This document shows, one piece after another, positions 15,902 to 24,572 of a stretch of DNA of 64,000 nt. Source of the stretch: Clostridium cavendishii DSM 21758 (GTDB lineage: Bacteria > Bacillota > Clostridia > Clostridiales > Clostridiaceae); NCBI RefSeq assembly GCF_900141845.1, contig NZ_FQZB01000005.1, positions 62,001 to 126,000 on the forward strand, in the 5' to 3' direction. Below the pieces are notes generated by a model. The model saw only the letters and a program-made list of their open reading frames with translations. It had not been told where the DNA came from and searched no databases. A program made the translations under genes and the position numbers. Every line of letters starts with the position of its first letter. The first letter of the stretch is position 1.

Positions 15902-18155
15902 CAAATTGGTTCGCTTCATAGGAATATTTATGGTTGCAATAAGTATTTCTACAATGTTAGCGTACGTAGCTATTTTATCAACATATAATTACGCAGATGC
16001 AAAAAGTTTTTATGAAACATCTGATTTTTATCGTCTTTTAGGTAGTGAGCAAAATTTTATGCTTAATACTTTAGACTTTTATAAAGGAAAAGAAAAGGTA
16101 ATTTCTTTAGATAATATTAAGTCAACGGATTTGTTTACTGACTATGAGGTTAAAAGTGCTTTTAAAGATTATAATAAAGATTATGAAATCCATGCTTCAA
16201 ATGTTAATAGGGCATATGATAGCTTAAAAAAAGAGGCTATAGAGAAAAAATATACAGATAGAATCGTAGAAATAGAAAAAGAAAGAGAAGAAGAATTAAA
16301 TGATGTAAAGAAACATTATTATACTTCAGAAGAAGATGTAAGAAAAAATTTAGAAAAGTCAAAAGAAGATAACTTTAAAAGTAGTATTAGGCGTTATCAT
16401 GAAACACCTGTAAAATATATAATGATAACTGAAGATGGTAGAACGTTTACTAATATTAAAGAAGCAGATGCTGATTATATAATAGATAAAACTAAATATG
16501 AATATAAAAAAAGTAATGACTTCTTTATTGTATTAAGAAAAGAAAATTTAGATGATAGTACTAAGATTAATGAAAGCAGTTATGATAAAAAAGCATTTGA
16601 TAAATTCTTAAATTATTATAGTGATGATATAAATGCTCTTAAAGAAAATAAAATAAAGTTGATGGGTATATTTGTTAAAGAGGATGATTTAGCTAGAAGT
16701 GGATATGCTTCTAACAAAGATAAATATGATCTATATACTAAAAATAGTAAAGTAATAGGATATGCTGTTAAAGGAGCAGTTTTAGCATGTATACTTGGTT
16801 TAGCTATTTTGGTATTTAGTAAAGTTAAAGAAGAGAGTAAACTTCAAAAGATATACAAGTGGTTATATTTTGAGCTTGATATAGGATTGCAGTGCGGTGG
16901 AATTTATATCGGATTAATGTTTACAGAAATACTTTATAGCTTTTTTGGTTGGCGTTCAAATTGGATTCATTATGAAGTTTTAATAGCTTTAAGTTTATAT
17001 ATAATTTTTGAATATTATTTATTAGTATTCTTTATAAATTCACTTAAAGATATTATGAAAAGTAAAAAGTTCAAACAAAAGATATTATTATATGTCTTAT
17101 TTAAGAAATGTAGAAAATTTATTAAAGATATTTTAGATTATAAAGATACAAGGTTTAAATTTATAATTTTTGCTGTATTTACTTTTATATTTATATTAAT
17201 ATCTTTAGTAGTTGCAAGCGAGTTATATATGTGGGGCTGGCATGATACATTGATAATTGTTTTTATACTTTATACTTTGTCATATTTTGGATGTTTGTTT
17301 CTTTATGGATTTAAGTTCATGAAACATTTAAATAAGATATTAGATGGAACTAATAAGATTTCAGAAGGTGATTTGAATTATACTATTGAAGAAAAAGGAG
17401 TAAACATTTTAGGAAAGCTTGCTAAGAATATAAACAATTTAAAATCAGGGCTTAAAGATGCGTTAGGAAAAGAAATGAAGAGTGAGAGAATGAAGAGTGA
17501 ACTTATAACCAATGTATCTCATGATTTAAAAACTCCGTTAACATCTATAATTAACTATGTAGATTTATTAAAGAAGGAAGAGTTAGAATCACAAAAAGCT
17601 AATGATTATATTGCTATTTTAGATAGAAAGTCTCAAAGACTTAAGGCGCTTATCGAGGATTTGTTTGAAGCATCAAAGGCTACTAGTGGTGCTTTAGATA
17701 TGAATATAGAAAAGATTGAAATAACAGAGCTTCTAAAGCAAACTTTAGCAGAATTAGATGAGAAAATAGTAACTTCGAGACTTAATTTTAAAGTGAATTT
17801 GGGTGTTGAAAAAATTTATGCCATGGGAGATGGTAGAAGAACTTATAGAGTTTTTGAGAATCTTATTCAAAATATTTTAAAATATTCTTTAGCAGGTACT
17901 AGAGTATATATTGATTTAATAAAAGAAGAAAGTTCCATTAAGCTTGTTATGAAGAATATAGCAGCTTATGAGATGAATTTTGATGCTACAGAAATAGCTG
18001 AAAGATTTAAAAGGGGAGATTTATCTAGAAACACAGAAGGGTCGGGGCTTGGTCTTGCTATAGCAAAGAGTATAATGGAACTTCAAAATGGAAAACTGGA
18101 TTTAGAAGTAGATGGAGATTTATTTAAGGCTACAGTAGTATTTTATAACGTATAA
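15876..18155 (+). CDS. Large multi-helix sensor histidine kinase
   Basis: A 759-residue protein starting at GTG 15876, overlapping the response-regulator gene by 26 bases. One helix lies at about 12-32, followed by a 250-residue charged extracellular domain and then about five helices between 295 and 485. A HAMP-like linker follows. HisKA is SELITNVSHDLKTPLTSIIN with His549, then an HATPase domain with NLIQNILKYS and GSGLGLAIAKSI. Kinases of this shape, with several late membrane helices, occur widely in clostridia beside VanR-like regulators. The sensor domain has no motif I recognise. Confidence 0.92.
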   Translation: MLVTKLRSSKLVRFIGIFMVAISISTMLAYVAILSTYNYADAKSFYETSDFYRLLGSEQNFMLNTLDFYKGKEKVISLDNIKSTDLFTDYEVKSAFKDYNKDYEIHASNVNRAYDSLKKEAIEKKYTDRIVEIEKEREEELNDVKKHYYTSEEDVRKNLEKSKEDNFKSSIRRYHETPVKYIMITEDGRTFTNIKEADADYIIDKTKYEYKKSNDFFIVLRKENLDDSTKINESSYDKKAFDKFLNYYSDDINALKENKIKLMGIFVKEDDLARSGYASNKDKYDLYTKNSKVIGYAVKGAVLACILGLAILVFSKVKEESKLQKIYKWLYFELDIGLQCGGIYIGLMFTEILYSFFGWRSNWIHYEVLIALSLYIIFEYYLLVFFINSLKDIMKSKKFKQKILLYVLFKKCRKFIKDILDYKDTRFKFIIFAVFTFIFILISLVVASELYMWGWHDTLIIVFILYTLSYFGCLFLYGFKFMKHLNKILDGTNKISEGDLNYTIEEKGVNILGKLAKNINNLKSGLKDALGKEMKSERMKSELITNVSHDLKTPLTSIINYVDLLKKEELESQKANDYIAILDRKSQRLKALIEDLFEASKATSGALDMNIEKIEITELLKQTLAELDEKIVTSRLNFKVNLGVEKIYAMGDGRRTYRVFENLIQNILKYSLAGTRVYIDLIKEESSIKLVMKNIAAYEMNFDATEIAERFKRGDLSRNTEGSGLGLAIAKSIMELQNGKLDLEVDGDLFKATVVFYNV

Positions 18156-18184
18156 AAGAAGGCGTGATTGCCTTCTTTTTGTTT
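18156..18184 (+). terminator. Rho-independent terminator
   Basis: An 8-base stem, AAGAAGGC (18156-18163) with GCCTTCTT (18170-18177), followed by T-rich sequence, directly after the kinase stop codon. Confidence 0.85.
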
Positions 18185-18279
18185 TAATTTAACAGATAAA
18201 ATTTTTATAAAGTTAATTGTATAAGTACATATATTTGGTTATAATAAAAGCTGAGGAAACTTTAAAAGGGGTGAAATTT

Positions 18280-18624
18280 TTGGATAGAGAATTTTTAGAA
18301 GCTTTAAGTAGTATGCTTGATAAAAAATTAGATGAGAAATTAGAACCTATAAAAAATGATATAGCTGACTTAAAAGAAGATGTAGGTACATTAAAGGCTG
18401 ATGTAAGTATATTAAAGAGTGATGTAAGTATGTTAAAGAGTGATGTGACACATATTAAAAAGAAAGTGGATTCTGTTTATGATCAAACAGCAGATTTAAC
18501 TGAGTTTAGAACTGATGTACTTTCAAAACTTGATTCGGTAGATGATGATATATCAACAATAGAAACGGTTACAGCTAGTAATTATTTATATATAAATAAA
18601 CTTAAAAGAATGAAAAGTGTGTAA
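18280..18624 (+). CDS. Coiled-coil protein of unknown function
   Basis: A 114-residue hydrophilic protein that appears entirely helical. It carries tandem 7-residue repeats of the form xxLKxDV (DLKEDVGTLKADVSILKSDV, continued), visible in DNA as near-identical 21-base units at about 18370-18450. I chose TTG 18280, with AAAGGGGTG 7 bases upstream, over ATG 18217, which has no ribosome site. No membrane segment or signal peptide. The repeat should form a parallel coiled coil. Similar small proteins appear in phage and chromosomal contexts and no function can be assigned. Confidence 0.65.
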   Translation: MDREFLEALSSMLDKKLDEKLEPIKNDIADLKEDVGTLKADVSILKSDVSMLKSDVTHIKKKVDSVYDQTADLTEFRTDVLSKLDSVDDDISTIETVTASNYLYINKLKRMKSV

Positions 18625-18654
18625 GGGCAAGTATTGCTTTTACACTTATTTTTT
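18619..18654 (+). terminator. Rho-independent terminator overlapping a stop codon
   Basis: A 12-base-pair stem with two G-U pairs (18619-18630 with 18634-18645), GTA loop and T run. It starts inside the last codons of the coiled-coil gene and also lies just before the YjbR gene. Confidence 0.8.
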
Positions 18655-18667
18655 AAAAGGAGTAAAA

Positions 18668-19015
18668 ATGGAAGAGTTTTGTAATTATTGTTTGAGTTTG
18701 CCCAAAACAATTAAAGATTATCCCTTTGGAGAAGAACCTTTAGTCATTAAAGTAAATAATAAAATGTTTGCACTTATTAATGAAAATCATGAAATATCAC
18801 TAAAATGTGAACCTTTTAGAGCTTTAGAATATAGAGAAATGTTTAATGGGGTAAGACCTGGTTATCATTTAAATAAAAAACATTGGAATACTATAAATAT
18901 AGATAGTGATGTTCCAAAGGAAATTATAAAAGCTATGATAAAGGAATCTTATGAAGCTGTTGTTAAAACATTTTCTAAAAAAGAAAGAGAAGAAATATAT
19001 ATTAAATTAAAATAG
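18668..19015 (+). CDS. MmcQ/YjbR-like protein
   Basis: A 115-residue single-domain protein with the YjbR pattern: EEFCNYCLSLPKTIKDYPFG at the N-terminus, KMFALINENHEISLKCEP, and HLNKKHWNTINIDSDVPKE. The fold resembles double-wing DNA-binding proteins, but the cellular role is unknown. ATG 18668 has AAAAGGAG 6 to 8 bases upstream. A longer in-frame reading from 18617 would run through the preceding terminator hairpin and is rejected. It stands alone between two terminators. Confidence 0.88.
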   Translation: MEEFCNYCLSLPKTIKDYPFGEEPLVIKVNNKMFALINENHEISLKCEPFRALEYREMFNGVRPGYHLNKKHWNTINIDSDVPKEIIKAMIKESYEAVVKTFSKKEREEIYIKLK

Positions 19016-19048
19016 AAAATAGATAGAATATTAATGTATAACGTAGAT

Positions 19049-19080
19049 AAAACTAGCTTTATAAAGCTAGTTTTTATTTT
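19049..19080 (+). terminator. Rho-independent terminator
   Basis: An 11-base-pair stem, AAAACTAGCTT with AAGCTAGTTTT around TATA, followed by a T-rich stretch. It ends the YjbR gene. Confidence 0.85.
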
Positions 19081-19105
19081 TGAGAAAAAAGTCCATTAAA
19101 AAGCC

Positions 19106-19135
19106 TTGACTTTTTATTAAATAATAATTATTATT
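19106..19135 (+). promoter_or_regulatory. ahpC promoter with overlapping Fur/PerR-like palindrome
   Basis: TTGACT (19106-19111), 17-base spacer, TATTAT (19129-19134). A perfect 16-base palindrome of the AATAATAATTATTATT type covers 19120-19135, sitting on the -10 box. It resembles Fur-family boxes (about 14 of 19 positions of the classical Fur box by eye). The likely ligand is the PerR-like protein encoded at 47757. A further hairpin (AACGAAG/CTTCGTT, 19158-19175) lies in the leader. Confidence 0.7.
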
Positions 19136-19195
19136 AACACATAAAGAATATTAAATAAACGAAGCAAACTTCGTTATATATAGGAGGAATTAATT

Positions 19196-19759
19196 ATGTC
19201 ATTAATAGGAAAGAAAGTTCAAGATTTTAAAGCACAAGCATATCATGGAGGAGACTTTAAAGAAGTTACTCTTGATTCAATAAAAGGAAAGTGGTCAGTA
19301 TTCTTCTTCTATCCAGCAGATTTTACATTTGTATGTCCAACAGAATTAGGAGATTTAGCTGATAATTATGCTAAATTTAAAGAAGAAGGTGCAGAAATTT
19401 ACTCAGTATCAACAGATACTCACTTTGTACACAAAGCATGGGCTGATGCTTCAGAAACAATCAATAAGATCCAATATCCAATGATAGGAGATCCAACAGG
19501 GGCTTTAGCTAGACAGTTTGATGTTATGATTGAAGAAGAAGGTTTAGCATTAAGAGGGACTTTTATAGTTAGTCCAGAAGGTGAAATCAAAGCATATGAA
19601 GTACATGATGCAGGTGTTGGAAGAAATGCTGAAGAATTATTAAGAAAAGTTCAAGCATGTAAATTTGTTCATGAACATGGTGATCAAGTTTGCCCAGCTA
19701 AATGGACTCCAGGAGCAGAAACTTTAGTACCTAGTTTAGATTTAGTAGGAAAACTATAA
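19196..19759 (+). CDS. ahpC: Alkyl hydroperoxide reductase C, typical 2-Cys peroxiredoxin
   Basis: A 187-residue peroxiredoxin that reduces hydrogen peroxide, organic hydroperoxides and peroxynitrite in the cytoplasm. The peroxidatic Cys47 is in FYPADFTFVCPTEL and the resolving Cys166 in HGDQVCPAKW. The conserved Thr44 is present. Length and motifs are normal. It has a strong AGGAGG site and a palindromic operator in its promoter. Its electron donor is almost certainly the AhpF-like protein encoded 140 bases downstream, behind a hairpin that may reduce read-through. Confidence 0.98.
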   Translation: MSLIGKKVQDFKAQAYHGGDFKEVTLDSIKGKWSVFFFYPADFTFVCPTELGDLADNYAKFKEEGAEIYSVSTDTHFVHKAWADASETINKIQYPMIGDPTGALARQFDVMIEEEGLALRGTFIVSPEGEIKAYEVHDAGVGRNAEELLRKVQACKFVHEHGDQVCPAKWTPGAETLVPSLDLVGKL

Positions 19760-19768
19760 AATTAAATT

Positions 19769-19806
19769 TTCAGAGGTATGATTATTAATATCATACCTCT
19801 GAATTT
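19769..19806 (+). terminator. Hairpin between ahpC and the ahpF-like gene
   Basis: A perfect 14-base-pair stem (19769-19782 with 19790-19803) followed by only three T. It probably acts as a partial terminator, letting less reductase than peroxiredoxin be made. Confidence 0.65.
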
Positions 19807-19899
19807 AACTAAAGTTATAAAAGTAAAGTTTATAAATTCTAGGTGTAGATTTTGTTTTTATAACTTAAGCAATGGAAGATATAATAAGGAGGAAAAATT

Positions 19900-21561
19900 A
19901 TGGATAAAATATATGATTTAATTATTATAGGTGGTGGAGCTGCTGGGCTTTCAGCAGGGATATATGCAGGAAGAGCAAAGCTTGATACACTAATAGTTGA
20001 AAAAGGAAATGGTGGTGGCCAAGCAGCAACTACTTTAGATATTGTAAATTACCCAGGAGTAAGAAAAACTACAGGACCAAAACTTATGGAGGAAATGAAG
20101 CTTCAAGCAGAAGATTTTGGTGTTGAATTTTTAAAAACTGAAGTTTTAGATATGGATTTAACTAAAGATGTAAAAGATCTTAAGACTGATAATGGTTTAT
20201 TGAGAACTAGAGCTATAATAATAGCTACAGGTGCATCACCAAGGGCTTTAGGATTTAAGGGTGAACAAGAATTTAAAGGAAGAGGAGTTGGATATTGTTC
20301 TACTTGTGATGGAGAGTTTTTTAAGGATTTAGAAGTTTTAGTTGTAGGTGCAGGTTATGCAGCTGCAGAAGAAGCTATATATTTAACTAGATTTGCTAAG
20401 AAAGTAATAGTGATAGCTAGGGAACCAGAGTTTACTTGTGCAAAATCAATAGGAGATAAGGTTAAAGCTAATCCTAAAATAGAAGTAAGGTTTAATACTG
20501 AAGTTATAGAAGCTAAGGGAGATGAATTACTTCGCTCAGTAAGACTTATAAACAATATAACTAAAGAAGAGTATGATTACTATCCACCTAAGGAAGATGG
20601 AACTTTTGGTATATTTGTATTTGTAGGCTATGAACCAAAAACAAAATCATTTAAGAATCATGTTAATATGGATGAGTATGGATATATAATAACAGATGAA
20701 AATATGAAAACAGATGTAAAAGGGGTATATGCAGCTGGAGATTTAAGGCCTAAATCTTTAAGACAGATAGTAACAGCAGTAGCTGATGGCGCTATAGCAG
20801 CTACAGATGCAGAAAAATATATAACTGAAGAAAAAGAAAGATTAGGAATTAAAGATATAGAAGTTAAAAAAGTATTAAAAGAAGAAGTTAAAAAAGAAAG
20901 TAAGATAGAAAATAAAGCAGGAAGAAGTTCTCTGCTAAATGAAGCCTTAAAAAATCAATTAAGGCCTATTTTTGAAAAAATTGAAAGAAAAGTAATTCTA
21001 GCATCAGTAGTAGATGCTAATAATGCTAAATCTATAGAGCTTAAAGAATTTATTTTAGATTTAGTAGAACTGGGAGAAAATTTAGAAGCTAAAATATTAA
21101 ATAAGGGAGAAGATTTAGCTTTTGAAAAACAAATAAATGCAGATAAATTTCCAGTAGTTGCTTTATTAAATGATAAAAATGAATATAGTGGAGTTAAATT
21201 CCATGGAGTACCTGGTGGACATGAATTAAATTCATTTGTATTAGCTATATATAACTATGGTGGTCCAGGTCAAGCTATAGATCAAAATATATTAAAAGAT
21301 ATTAAAGCGATAGACAAAAAAGTTAATATAAAAGTAGGAGTTTCTTTATCTTGTACTTATTGTCCAGATGTTGTTGTTGCAGCTCAAAGGATTGCAATAG
21401 AAAATCCTAATGTAGAAACTGAAATGATAGATTTATCAAATTTTGAAGATATAAAAAATAAGTATAAACTTATGAGTGTTCCAGCAATAATAATAAATGA
21501 TAAGGATGTATATTTTGGAGCTAAAAAGATAAATGAAATACTTGATATGGTAAATAGGTAA
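19900..21561 (+). CDS. AhpF-like peroxiredoxin reductase with swapped domain order
   Basis: Residues 1 to about 310 are a thioredoxin-reductase-type flavoprotein: FAD site IIGGGAAGLSAGIYAGRA, redox motif CSTC at 133-136, NAD(P)H site VVGAGYAAAEEAIYL and FAD motif GVYAAGDLRPKSLRQ. A charged linker follows (about 311-345). Residues 350-553 resemble the tandem thioredoxin-fold domain that sits at the N-terminus of AhpF, with SLSCTYCPD (CTYC at 485-488). E. coli AhpF has the opposite order, so the modules are permuted. It should move electrons from NAD(P)H to AhpC encoded upstream. Confidence 0.88.
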   Translation: MDKIYDLIIIGGGAAGLSAGIYAGRAKLDTLIVEKGNGGGQAATTLDIVNYPGVRKTTGPKLMEEMKLQAEDFGVEFLKTEVLDMDLTKDVKDLKTDNGLLRTRAIIIATGASPRALGFKGEQEFKGRGVGYCSTCDGEFFKDLEVLVVGAGYAAAEEAIYLTRFAKKVIVIAREPEFTCAKSIGDKVKANPKIEVRFNTEVIEAKGDELLRSVRLINNITKEEYDYYPPKEDGTFGIFVFVGYEPKTKSFKNHVNMDEYGYIITDENMKTDVKGVYAAGDLRPKSLRQIVTAVADGAIAATDAEKYITEEKERLGIKDIEVKKVLKEEVKKESKIENKAGRSSLLNEALKNQLRPIFEKIERKVILASVVDANNAKSIELKEFILDLVELGENLEAKILNKGEDLAFEKQINADKFPVVALLNDKNEYSGVKFHGVPGGHELNSFVLAIYNYGGPGQAIDQNILKDIKAIDKKVNIKVGVSLSCTYCPDVVVAAQRIAIENPNVETEMIDLSNFEDIKNKYKLMSVPAIIINDKDVYFGAKKINEILDMVNR

Positions 21562-21567
21562 AAAAGG

Positions 21568-21598
21568 AGCTATGCTTAAAAATTAAGCATAGCTTTTC
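21568..21598. terminator. Bidirectional terminator
   Basis: A perfect 12-base-pair inverted repeat (21568-21579 with 21583-21594) with a 3-base loop, flanked by A-rich and T-rich runs. It serves the convergent reductase and glycosyltransferase genes and overlaps the stop codon of the latter. Confidence 0.85.
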
Positions 21599-22677
21599 TT
21601 AGTTAATTTATTTGATAAACTAAGAATAGTTTCAAGTGAAAAGTCCTTGGCAAGCTTTTCAAGGGATTTTTGCATTTCATCTATCAATAAAGGGTTGATG
21701 ATGAACCGATTTATGGTGGAATTTAAATCTTTTATAGATTTTAATGCTACTGCTGCACCTACGGATTCAAGAAACTCAAGGTTTTCTTGTTCTTGCCCAG
21801 GTATAGCAAAAGGGGAAACTAAAGGAAGTTTTTTTGCTATTGCTTCAGATACAGTAAGTCCACCAGGTTTTGATATTAAAATATGAGCTTTTTCCATATA
21901 ATATGGTATATCTTTTGTAAAACCTAATATTTCTATATTTTTATTTTCTCTTCTGTTTCCAAATTTATTTGAAAGATTTTTTTTCAAGATTTCATTTTTT
22001 CCACATATAACCATTATGTCAAGTGGATTAGGATTATTAATGAGTTCGTTTAGAGAAGCTTCAATACCGCTTAGGCCCATACTTCCACCCATAATTAGAA
22101 TTGTAAATCTATTATTTTTCTTTTGTGTAGTTTTATATAAAAAATCTTCTCTAATAGGAATGCCTACTGGATAAATTTTATTTTCAGGTACTTTTCTTAT
22201 AAGCAAAGTATTTTTTGTATATTCAGTAGCTGTAATATAAGCGTCTACAGCAGGATTTACATAGGTATAATGAGCTTTAAAGTCAGTTACTACAGATATA
22301 AAAGGAACGTTAAGACCATTAGACTTTAAGTTTCCTATAATTTTAACTGCAAATGGGTGTGTGCCTATAATAAGATCAGGTTTTTCAATTAGGATTTTTT
22401 TATATACGAGATTTTTTATAGGAGATAGTAGTAGATTTAAGCTTTTATTTGTTAGCTTACTATCAGTAATTTTATATAACTTACCATAGAGCTTAGGTAA
22501 ATTTTTTGCTAGGAATTCATATCCTTCTACTATAAGAAGATTTTGAAGTTTTTTTTCTTCAGGTATGAAGTCAAATATAGATACAGTATGATTTTTAGCT
22601 TTATAAGTTTTAGCAAGTGAATTTGCTGCTTGATTATGACCTTGTCCTGTAGAAGTTGTTAAAATTAATATTTTCAT
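21583..22677 (-). CDS. MurG/UgtP-like processive diacylglycerol glycosyltransferase
   Basis: A 364-residue GT28-family protein. The N-terminal MGDG-synthase domain has ILTTSTGQGHNQAANSLA and GTHPFAVKIIGNL, with VVTDFKAHYTYVNP. The C-terminal sugar-nucleotide domain has ILIMGGSMGLSGIEASL and the UDP-sugar site ISKPGGLTVSEAIAKKLPLV. It is likely to transfer glucose or galactose from UDP-sugar to diacylglycerol, making glycolipids and lipoteichoic-acid anchors at the membrane surface. Family members are UgtP and plant MGDG synthase; the exact sugar is not readable. GGGAG precedes ATG 22677. Confidence 0.88.
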   Translation of the reverse strand: MKILILTTSTGQGHNQAANSLAKTYKAKNHTVSIFDFIPEEKKLQNLLIVEGYEFLAKNLPKLYGKLYKITDSKLTNKSLNLLLSPIKNLVYKKILIEKPDLIIGTHPFAVKIIGNLKSNGLNVPFISVVTDFKAHYTYVNPAVDAYITATEYTKNTLLIRKVPENKIYPVGIPIREDFLYKTTQKKNNRFTILIMGGSMGLSGIEASLNELINNPNPLDIMVICGKNEILKKNLSNKFGNRRENKNIEILGFTKDIPYYMEKAHILISKPGGLTVSEAIAKKLPLVSPFAIPGQEQENLEFLESVGAAVALKSIKDLNSTINRFIINPLLIDEMQKSLEKLAKDFSLETILSLSNKLTKKSYA

Positions 22678-22890
22678 AATTTAACTCCCATATTTAAATT
22701 TAATCTATAAAAATATAATAGCTGAAAAATATTAAGACATTATTATTTAAATCTTAAGGTTATATTAATAATAAATAAAGTTTTTATAATATAAAAGGCT
22801 CATTAAAGAATATTAATTAAAACATATATACTTAACTATAATTTTATTAGCATATAATAATGTGAATAGTATATTAGGGGAAGAGTGTAA

Positions 22891-23502
22891 ATGAATATGA
22901 ATAAGAATGTGATTAAGGGGTTTATATTTACTATAATAATAGCTTCAATAATAATAATAGCAATATTTTTATTTACTTTTAATTATAAAACAAGACCAGA
23001 CACTATTAGGGAAAATATATGGGATAAAGGAAAAGAAATTTCAGAAAAATATTTAGATTCTATAAAAAATATGGAAGATATTAAACTTGTTAAATTAGAT
23101 GGAATTGAGGTTATAAATCTTCCAAGTAAAAACGTATATAAATTCATAAAAAATAATGAAGAGTATGAAAAATGGATATATGAGGATCTTTATAATATAA
23201 AGAAAAATGATGGGGTTACATTTAATGAAGATGAGAAAATGGTTTTGGAAGAAATAAGTAAGGTATATGAAGCATTAAGAAGCTGTGATGAGTCTATCAA
23301 AGAATATGATACTTTAAAATATAAAGAAAGATTAATTAATGAGGAAAGTGGTTCTAAAGATATGCTTAATTCTAGAAAAGAAAATATATTAGAAAGCATT
23401 AATAAACTGAAAGTAAAAACCTCTAAGTTAGAAAATATATATGGTTTTAAATATGGTTCTGAAATTGATAAATTAATAAAAATAATAAATCAAAAATTAT
23501 AA
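22891..23502 (+). CDS. Membrane-anchored protein of unknown function
   Basis: A 203-residue protein with one N-terminal hydrophobic segment (about 9-30: GFIFTIIIASIIIIAIFLFT) and a Lys/Glu-rich helical extracellular or cytoplasmic part. I recognise no domain. The C-terminal half (about 100-203) is strongly helical and could form a coiled coil. GGGGAAGAG lies 9 bases before ATG 22891. It begins a run of three genes in the same direction, each with an N-terminal membrane segment. Confidence 0.6.
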   Translation: MNMNKNVIKGFIFTIIIASIIIIAIFLFTFNYKTRPDTIRENIWDKGKEISEKYLDSIKNMEDIKLVKLDGIEVINLPSKNVYKFIKNNEEYEKWIYEDLYNIKKNDGVTFNEDEKMVLEEISKVYEALRSCDESIKEYDTLKYKERLINEESGSKDMLNSRKENILESINKLKVKTSKLENIYGFKYGSEIDKLIKIINQKL

Positions 23503-23568
23503 CTGTATAAAAATAGAAAAAATGTTAATAATATTAGATGAATATTATTAAAAATAAGAGGGATAAGA

Positions 23569-24090
23569 ATGAATTTTAAAAATATAGTTGTGATTTTCCT
23601 AATACTTATTATTTTAAATAAGATTGCAGGATATTTATTAAAGCTTTTTAGTTTATCGGTTTATAGTGATATTAAAGCTAAAGGTCTTATGAATGTAAAT
23701 TTATTAAATTCTATGAATAAAGAAGAGTTTTTTAGCAAAGTAACTTTATATTTAGAATATAAAAATTATAGAGATATTGAAATTTTAGAAGAAAATATAT
23801 GGATTTGCTATGCTGGTGAAAATGCTTTTGGTGTATTTATTAAAAAATTAGATATAACTCAAGATGTATTAGAAGTTAAAGAGGTCTTGAGATTTATATC
23901 AAAATTAAACGAGTTAAACTTAAAGAAATCTATAATTATAACTAATGGAGTAATAGGAGATAATATATATAAGCTTGCTACAGTTATAAAAGATAAGAAT
24001 ATAGATATAATATGTATAAATGGAGTAGAACTTGCTTATGAAATTAGAAATCTTACTATAGAAGGTTATGATGAGGAGATAATTATATGA
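23569..24090 (+). CDS. Membrane-anchored protein with a degenerate Mrr-like domain
   Basis: A 173-residue protein. A hydrophobic segment at 5-25 is followed by a soluble domain whose order of strands resembles Mrr-type restriction-endonuclease folds: YLEYKNYRDIEI, ENIWICYAGENAFGVFIKK, then SIIITNGVIGDNIYKLATV and KNIDIICINGVELAYEI. The usual catalytic D…QxK residues are not clearly present, so activity is doubtful. Its TGA overlaps the ATG of the next gene, which encodes a protein of the same plan. The similarity is weak. Confidence 0.5.
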   Translation: MNFKNIVVIFLILIILNKIAGYLLKLFSLSVYSDIKAKGLMNVNLLNSMNKEEFFSKVTLYLEYKNYRDIEILEENIWICYAGENAFGVFIKKLDITQDVLEVKEVLRFISKLNELNLKKSIIITNGVIGDNIYKLATVIKDKNIDIICINGVELAYEIRNLTIEGYDEEIII

Positions 24091-24572
24091 TAATAGGAAC
24101 TTTAGAATCAATGTTAATTATACTTAGTGCATATATAATTTTACTTATAGTTCAGAAGTTGGTGGATTTTGTTAAACTTATAAGATTAAGTACTAAAGAG
24201 GGTAGTGTAATAGAATCATTGAAAGATTTTACTAAAGAAGAATATATTTTTTTGTGTAAAAAGTTCTTAGAAAAAGATTGTTTTATAGATTTTGTTAATG
24301 TATATGATGATTTTTTTGTTTGCTGTAAAAATGGAATAAAGTATGGATTAATTATAAGTAAAGAAGAAAAAATGTTAAAAGAAAAAGATATAGAACATTT
24401 TTATGGTTATATTATATTAAACAATTTGGACGGAATGGTGATTATAACAAGTTATGGATATGAAGATAAAATAAAAGAAAAGGCTGAAAATGTTATGAAC
24501 TTGAAGTTTATAAGTTATAGCATTGAGCAAGTTGGGGAAATTTATAATAATTTTTTTGAATTTATAGATTAG
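24087..24572 (+). CDS. Second membrane-anchored protein with Mrr-like plan
   Basis: A 161-residue protein starting inside the stop codon of the preceding gene (ATGA overlap), so translationally coupled. It has a hydrophobic segment at 5-28 and then a soluble domain laid out like its neighbour: EEYIFLCKKFLEKDCFIDFV, DDFFVCCKNGIKYGLIISKE, GMVIITSYGYEDKIKEKAEN and LKFISYSIEQVGEIY. No catalytic residues are evident. The two genes look like diverged tandem paralogues. The function is unknown. Confidence 0.5.
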   Translation: MIIGTLESMLIILSAYIILLIVQKLVDFVKLIRLSTKEGSVIESLKDFTKEEYIFLCKKFLEKDCFIDFVNVYDDFFVCCKNGIKYGLIISKEEKMLKEKDIEHFYGYIILNNLDGMVIITSYGYEDKIKEKAENVMNLKFISYSIEQVGEIYNNFFEFID

